Shown here one piece after another: positions 6,450 through 10,076 of a DNA stretch of 10,076 nt. Within the stretch, counting starts at the first letter, position 1. Every line of letters begins with the position of its first letter. The notes under the pieces were generated by a model, which saw only the letters and a program-made list of their open reading frames with translations, was not told where the DNA came from and ran no database searches. The position numbers were made by a program, and so were the translations under genes. This stretch comes from Candidatus Aegiribacteria sp. (GTDB lineage Bacteria; Fermentibacterota; Fermentibacteria; Fermentibacterales; Fermentibacteraceae): contig JAIOSX010000354.1 in assembly GCA_021107345.1 (NCBI GenBank), positions 1 through 10,076 of the forward strand. The letters run 5' to 3'.

Positions 6450-6479
6450 ATAATATAGAGATACGCATATTTATGTCAA
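6450..6479 (-). promoter_or_regulatory. Near-consensus promoter for the RRM gene
   Basis: Minus strand: perfect TTGACA (6479-6474), an 18-base AT-rich spacer, TATTAT (6455-6450, one mismatch to TATAAT). Expected initiation is near 6443. This is one of the two best promoter matches in the window and anchors the leader described above. Confidence 0.65.
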
Positions 6480-6490
6480 GTATTCCGTGA

Positions 6491-6506
6491 CTGTTTAAAT
6501 AAACAG
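6491..6506. repeat. Palindrome between divergent genes
   Basis: CTGTTTAAATAAACAG is a 7+7 inverted repeat with a 2-base centre, 12 bases upstream of the RRM promoter -35 box. Its place in the divergent intergenic region suggests an operator, but no regulator is encoded beside it. The remaining intergenic sequence, 6507-6684, shows an imperfect repeat CGGAT/ATCCG (6515-6531) and the weak promoter listed next. Confidence 0.35.
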
Positions 6507-6551
6507 CTTCAATTCGGATCAGCGAAATCCGGAATCGCGAAGAATACCTGA

Positions 6552-6581
6552 TTGTCTTTGAATGCAGGGGCTTTACATAAT
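6552..6581 (+). promoter_or_regulatory. Weak promoter-like pair for the 6685 gene
   Basis: TTGTCT (6552-6557), an 18-base spacer, CATAAT (6576-6581). The -10 box has one mismatch and the -35 box has two. It would give a leader of about 97 bases. It overlaps the second copy of CAGGGGCTTTACAT (6565-6578). No better pair is seen before the ATG. Confidence 0.3.
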
Positions 6582-6684
6582 CCACTTAATTGCTGATGGT
6601 GATATGTACAACACGCTTCCTATCTCCTATTTTACCAATGTCATAGTTCTGAATATCCATTAATTCATATGAAAGCTGTCAAAA

Positions 6685-7689
6685 ATGAGAAAAACCAAGT
6701 ACGCAGAATTTCTACGATCAAGGAAAATCAATGATGACGCTATAGACTCTGCCCTCGAAAATGTGGCGCTTTTCGAGAAATACCTGACGAGCGCAGACAG
6801 AGATATCGATTCAGTTCAAGTGTCTTCCGTAAAACAGTACTTCGCCTCTCTTATAGAAGAGGGAGAGAACACTATGCAGCGGTTCGTGGATCTTGCCAGA
6901 TATTTCTATGTAACAGGGAATAACGAAGTATACATCTATATAATTTCTACAATCAGCGGCAGGGAAGTACTTGAATCCATATCAGATAAAATTGCATCAG
7001 AAATGGATACTGGCTGCAGGGACAGGATATTTGAAGGTCTTGAGGTTCCCCCCCTTGGTTCACCTCCGGACACATATCCTGGAAACACATGCATGCTTGT
7101 GAACAGGCTTATGGAACTTGGCGCGGATAATTGCCATGACATACTGGCTGACAATCACCACGGAATATCGCATGACAGCTTCCAGAAGCAGATACAATGG
7201 TTTAAGGAATCCGATTCTATCGATGATTTTCTCAAGAAAGTACATGTGGAAAGGATCAGGGTTCTTCAACAGCACCTTGACGAGAATAAAGTATGGTTCG
7301 AACAGGAAATAACTCCCGAAGTCATTACGCTGGTCAAAGGGAATCAGGAGATTCTGTCTGCAGTTCGTAACGGAGAATTTCTTTACATAACCAAAATACC
7401 CTATTCACCGAAGAACTGGCTTAAAGAGAAGGACAATCTCATGAAGAGGTACTACGCCTGCCACTGCCCCCTTGCCAGGGAAGCCATAATAATGAATGAC
7501 CCCGAGATACCGATGGACTGGTGTTACTGCAGCGGGGGTTTCGGAAAGCTGATGTTTGATATCGTATTCGGCGAATCTACTGAAGTGGAAGTTCTTCAGA
7601 GCGTTCTGGCTGGAGATCCTGTATGCAGGTTCAGAATCAAGCTGCCTGAAAAGATGATACCTGATGATACATCCTCTATCTCTTCCTGA
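6685..7689 (+). CDS. Uncharacterised cytoplasmic protein with CxC motifs and a V4R-like C-terminus
   Basis: The protein has 334 residues with no signal peptide or membrane segment. The N-terminal ~75 residues (YAEFLRSRKINDDAIDSALENVALFEKYL and the following helices to RFVDLARYFYVTG) look like the SAM-like helical DNA-binding domain of tyrosine recombinases, but the recombinase catalytic residues are absent. The middle is helical, with NHHGIS (157-162). The C-terminal third carries ACHCPLARE (C259, C261), MDWCYCSGGFGKLMFD (C280, C282) and DPVCRFRI (C314). Its last 40 residues match the end of V4R / hydrocarbon-binding domains in layout: 'GGxxGxLMxxxFGxxxEVxVLxSVLxGDxxCxFxI'. The four close cysteines suggest metal or cofactor binding. 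The ATG at 6685 has only a weak upstream GAAAG. It could be a one-component small-molecule sensor or an enzyme of unknown reaction; I cannot name a function. Eight cysteines in all. Confidence 0.85.
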   Translation: MRKTKYAEFLRSRKINDDAIDSALENVALFEKYLTSADRDIDSVQVSSVKQYFASLIEEGENTMQRFVDLARYFYVTGNNEVYIYIISTISGREVLESISDKIASEMDTGCRDRIFEGLEVPPLGSPPDTYPGNTCMLVNRLMELGADNCHDILADNHHGISHDSFQKQIQWFKESDSIDDFLKKVHVERIRVLQQHLDENKVWFEQEITPEVITLVKGNQEILSAVRNGEFLYITKIPYSPKNWLKEKDNLMKRYYACHCPLAREAIIMNDPEIPMDWCYCSGGFGKLMFDIVFGESTEVEVLQSVLAGDPVCRFRIKLPEKMIPDDTSSISS

Positions 7690-7755
7690 AAAAATTGTAA
7701 CCTGAAACTTAAAGAATTCCAGGTGAGGAAAGCAATACTTTGTCCCCTTCATTGC

Positions 7756-7784
7756 TTGACACACTCAGGCAGGCTTCATAGTAT
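7756..7784 (+). promoter_or_regulatory. Strong promoter for the YVTN lipoprotein gene; decides its start
   Basis: Perfect TTGACA (7756-7761), a 17-base spacer, TAGTAT (7779-7784), with initiation expected near 7791. It lies downstream of the in-frame GTG at 7723 and 50 bases upstream of the ATG at 7834, so it supports the ATG as the true start. No hairpin terminator is seen between the 6685 gene stop (7689) and this promoter. Confidence 0.6.
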
Positions 7785-7833
7785 TTATGTTGGAAATTTT
7801 ATAAAACATTCCCCAAACCATAGAAATAACAAT

Positions 7834-9495
7834 ATGAAAACTGTATTGAATGTTACCGTCACTGTCGCGTTTGTTCTACTCTTTGCCTGCGGAGATAGCA
7901 CCGGCCCTTCCGGACCGGATGTTTCTCCATCCACCCTTTCAGTAAGCTTTACAGGCACAACCGCTAAAATCGGGTCTAATGTTGCTCCGGAAGCTTCTAC
8001 AGTAGCTCTATTATCTTCAAGTCAGAATTCAACGGGCCCGAAAAGCAGCTGCATATTAACAGCTTCCTGGACAATCTGTTCCGATCAGGGGTTCCACAGC
8101 TACGTGCTTTACAGGTCGGAAACTTCCGGCATCTCGTCCGATACTTCCTCTGCAGAGATCCTTACTGAAGTTACTTCAGTCAATACGTCATTGTATTTAG
8201 ACACTGATGTTACCTGGGAAACGGAGTATTTCTACGCTTTGAGAACCACTGATTCCGATAATAACGGCGTCTGGAGCAATGAGGTATCGATTACAACTCC
8301 GCAGGTTGATGCTCCCACACCATCGGTACTCTCCGAATCAGATGTTTCCTGGTACTATGTTGATCTGTCCTGGACAAAGTGCCCTGAAACCAACTTTGAG
8401 TCCTACAGGCTTTACCGATCAATGATACCGAACATTGAAGATGATTCCACTCTTGCAGATCTGATGTGCGATGTATCCTGGTCATTCGATACCACCTATA
8501 CTGATTCAGCTATCAGCGCATCTTCAACTTACTACTACGCACTGCTTACAACGAACGATGCGAATGTCTCCAGCTGGAGCAATGAAATCACTGTTAATAC
8601 TAGTTCGAATATACCTGACAGTCTCGTATCCACAGTGAATGTCGGTTTATACCCATGGGATATCTGTTCACTCCCTTCGGGAGAGTACTTATACGTGACA
8701 AACCGCGGTGACGATAATGTATCCGTTATCCGCACATCAGATAACACAGTCACTGGTACGGTAAATGTGTGCGGAACCCCCTATGGGATATGCTCCCTTC
8801 CATCCGGGGATTACGTGTATGTAACGAACTGGGGTTCCGACAACGTTTCTGTCATTCGGACTTCCGACAACTCCGTAATAGCAACCATCGATACGGGAGA
8901 CAGACCTGTCGGCATCTGCACGCTTCCTTCGGGTGAGTACGTCTACGTTACTAATCGAGGAGATAATAATGTTTCCGTTATACGTACTTCCGATAACTCC
9001 GTTGTGGATACGATAGCAGTTGGAACAGATCCATATCGGATGTGCGCACTTCCATCAGGTGATTACATTTACGTTACGAACTGGAGTTCAAACAATGTAT
9101 CAGTTATTCGTACATCGGATAATTCCATTGTGGATACAATAGACATGTACTCAAATCCCATAGGCATCTGCGCGCTTCCATCAGGAGAATACTTGTACGT
9201 ATCCAATTACGCCAACGATGTAGTGACAGTAATCCGCACCTCCGACAATTCGTTTGTGAAAAACGTCACTGTAGGCAACGGCCCCTGGGGCATCTGCCCT
9301 CATCCTTCCGGAGAGTATCTTTACGTCGCAAACAGCACCGATAATACTCTGTCCCTGTTCCGGGTCTCAGACAATACAGTGATTGCCACAATCTGGAGTG
9401 TCGGCACCAATCCTTCCAGTGTCTGTTCACTTCCTTCAGGTGATGCCATATATACAGCGAATTATCTTGATGGAACTGTTTCAATGATAGAATAA
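7834..9495 (+). CDS. Lipoprotein with two Fn3-like modules and a seven-bladed YVTN beta-propeller
   Basis: The protein has 553 residues from the ATG at 7834; no good ribosome binding site is seen, but the signal peptide begins exactly here. MKTVLNVTV leads a hydrophobic stretch to lipobox LFA-C19; glycine follows the cysteine, so outer-membrane or surface anchoring is likely. A Ser/Thr-rich linker runs to about residue 70. Two related beta-sandwich modules follow (about 71-157 and 171-256), each with 'LSWTxCxxxxFxSYxLYRS' and 'YYALxTTxxxxxxxWSNEIxxxT', typical of fibronectin type III domains. Residues 264-553 form seven 42-residue YVTN blades of the pattern GxxPxGICxLPSGEYxYVTNxxxxNVSVIRTSDNxVxxTI; the last blade is 30 residues and would be closed by VSTVNV (265-270). 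The likely role is surface binding or a scaffold; the ligand is unknown. Each blade keeps a cysteine, unusual for the family. It is probably monocistronic. Confidence 0.92.
   Translation: MKTVLNVTVTVAFVLLFACGDSTGPSGPDVSPSTLSVSFTGTTAKIGSNVAPEASTVALLSSSQNSTGPKSSCILTASWTICSDQGFHSYVLYRSETSGISSDTSSAEILTEVTSVNTSLYLDTDVTWETEYFYALRTTDSDNNGVWSNEVSITTPQVDAPTPSVLSESDVSWYYVDLSWTKCPETNFESYRLYRSMIPNIEDDSTLADLMCDVSWSFDTTYTDSAISASSTYYYALLTTNDANVSSWSNEITVNTSSNIPDSLVSTVNVGLYPWDICSLPSGEYLYVTNRGDDNVSVIRTSDNTVTGTVNVCGTPYGICSLPSGDYVYVTNWGSDNVSVIRTSDNSVIATIDTGDRPVGICTLPSGEYVYVTNRGDNNVSVIRTSDNSVVDTIAVGTDPYRMCALPSGDYIYVTNWSSNNVSVIRTSDNSIVDTIDMYSNPIGICALPSGEYLYVSNYANDVVTVIRTSDNSFVKNVTVGNGPWGICPHPSGEYLYVANSTDNTLSLFRVSDNTVIATIWSVGTNPSSVCSLPSGDAIYTANYLDGTVSMIE
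8644..9492 (+). repeat. Seven tandem 126-bp coding repeats (YVTN blades)
   Basis: Units start at residues 271, 313, 355, 397, 439, 481 (43 residues) and 524 (30 residues). Protein identity between units is high, while codons differ at many synonymous positions (for example CGC, CGG and CGT for the R of VIRTSDN), so the array is not freshly duplicated. Units alternate: 1 and 3 read GEY..YVTNRGD, 2 and 4 read GDY..YVTNW, pointing to an earlier duplication of a two-blade block. Confidence 0.9.
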
Positions 9496-9546
9496 TCTAT
9501 TACACGAATTGTTACTCTAATGATGTTCGGATCAGGTACTTATTGA

Positions 9547-9582
9547 AAATGGAAAGGGCGGGACACCCCGCCCTTTCCATTT
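9547..9582. terminator. Bidirectional terminator between converging genes
   Basis: A perfect 16-bp stem (9547-9562 with 9567-9582) encloses a 4-base loop ACAC; its core is GGAAAGGGCGGG / CCCGCCCTTTCC. It lies 52 bases after the plus-strand stop and 19 bases after the minus-strand stop at 9601. The minus-strand transcript would end in ATTTTC and the plus-strand one in ATTTG, so U-tracts exist but are short. This is the longest perfect hairpin in the window. Confidence 0.82.
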
Positions 9583-9600
9583 GTTGATAGATCTCTGTTT

Positions 9601-10076
9601 CTACCTGGCAACCACCAGGCTGATCGTGCCTGTCCAGTTGGAAGTTGAAACCCTGACATGGTAAACTCCCGATGGAACCGCTTCTCCATCTGCGTTTTCA
9701 AGTTCCCACACAAGGCTGTGCTCACCGGCAAGCATCTCTTCGGCAGCAATGTTTGTAACAAGGCGGCCTGTTATATCGTACACATCAACCCTGGCTATGC
9801 ACCCTGCTGCAAGGCTGAAGGGTATTGTAACGCTGTTCATTGAGGCGCTGGGGTACACAGCTTCAACACCGTTGATGTAATTCTGAATGTCTCCCCCCTC
9901 AATTCCTGTTCCGGTAACGCTGATGGTTCCCTGATAGGAGATATGATCCCTCGCCCAGGCAACTACGGATATGGTGCCTGTGGAGGCCGGATTTACATAG
10001 AAATTACACTCTCCGGCGGCATTTGCTGTTTCAACCATGTAAATGTCACCGGTCTTCCAGTCCCCCTTCTGAAGGC
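9601..10076 (-). CDS. C-terminal part of a secreted protein with type IX sorting domain (5' end off right edge)
   Basis: The frame is open from the right edge through 157 visible codons to TAG at 9603-9601. The internal ATG at 10038 is not a start: the preceding codons (LQKGDWKTGDIY) belong to the same domain. Visible parts are an Ig-like strand region with NAAGECNFYVNPASTGTISVV and 'HISYQGTISVTG', which resembles the beta-sandwich that follows the catalytic domain in gingipain-type (C25) proteases of these bacteria. Then come a linker and the sorting domain AVYPSASMNS, RVDVYDITGRLV, GEHSLVWELENADGEAVPSGVY and VRVSTSNWTGTISLVVAR. The protein is expected to be exported by Sec and type IX secretion. 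The identity of the upstream catalytic or adhesive part cannot be seen; C25 peptidase is a guess from the Ig-like segment. Confidence 0.88.
   Translation of the reverse strand, partial: LQKGDWKTGDIYMVETANAAGECNFYVNPASTGTISVVAWARDHISYQGTISVTGTGIEGGDIQNYINGVEAVYPSASMNSVTIPFSLAAGCIARVDVYDITGRLVTNIAAEEMLAGEHSLVWELENADGEAVPSGVYHVRVSTSNWTGTISLVVAR

Noticed and set aside
6685..6920. N-terminus of the 6685 gene as a tyrosine recombinase, implying a mobile element
   Set aside because: No Arg-His-x-x-Arg-Tyr catalytic set follows, the C-terminus is V4R-like, and no attachment or terminal repeats were seen.
7723..7833. GTG-initiated 37-residue N-terminal extension of the YVTN lipoprotein
   Set aside because: A TTGACA-17-TAGTAT promoter lies inside it, and the extension would bury the signal peptide and lipobox that start exactly at the ATG at 7834.
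8644..9492. Regular 126-bp repeats considered as a CRISPR array
   Set aside because: The repeat is coding throughout, far too long for a CRISPR unit, and has no spacer structure.

Overview
The window looks like chromosome from an uncultivated bacterium of the wider FCB group (the Fermentibacteria / WOR-3 / Latescibacteria / Cloacimonadota kind). This is inferred from protein style, not from a marker gene. Two secreted proteins end in a type IX-secretion-like sorting domain (PNP motif, 'YDISGREV' or 'YDITGRLV' strand, 'VPSGLY' or 'VPSGVY' turn). There is a PurF relative beginning MGGFFG. Several lipoproteins are beta-propellers. Base composition is moderate, and most genes have GGAGG-type ribosome binding sites. 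No mobile element, CRISPR array, tRNA or rRNA is visible.

Layout, left to right. At 1-106 (minus) is the signal-peptide start of a gene leaving the left edge, with a promoter-like pair at 195-223. At 259-1236 (minus) is a lipoprotein that reads as a seven-bladed propeller. At 1383-1796 (minus) is a YjbQ/UPF0047 enzyme. At 1822-1881 (minus) is a possible 19-residue ORF with a good ribosome binding site. At 1963-3363 (minus) is a PurF-like phosphoribosyltransferase without the glutaminase cysteine. At 3447-5192 (minus) is a secreted subtilisin-type protease with a C-terminal sorting domain. At 5366-5779 (minus) is a small exported coiled-coil protein followed by a strong terminator. At 5979-6275 (minus) is an RRM RNA-binding protein with a long hairpin-rich leader and a near-consensus promoter. 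At 6685-7689 (plus) is an uncharacterised cysteine-containing protein with a V4R-like tail. At 7834-9495 (plus) is a lipoprotein with two Fn3-like modules and a seven-bladed YVTN propeller. A 16-bp hairpin at 9547-9582 separates it from the C-terminal end of a second sorting-domain protein that enters from the right edge (9601-10076, minus).

Functionally the window mixes cell-envelope and secreted proteins (two propeller lipoproteins, a protease, a coiled-coil protein, two sorting-domain cargo proteins) with housekeeping or regulatory genes (PurF-like, YjbQ, RRM). No single operon covers it, because most genes have their own promoter-like sequence or terminator. The points most worth attention are the glutaminase-dead PurF, the structured leader of the RRM gene, the blade-by-blade conserved cysteines of the YVTN propeller, and the unassigned gene at 6685-7689.
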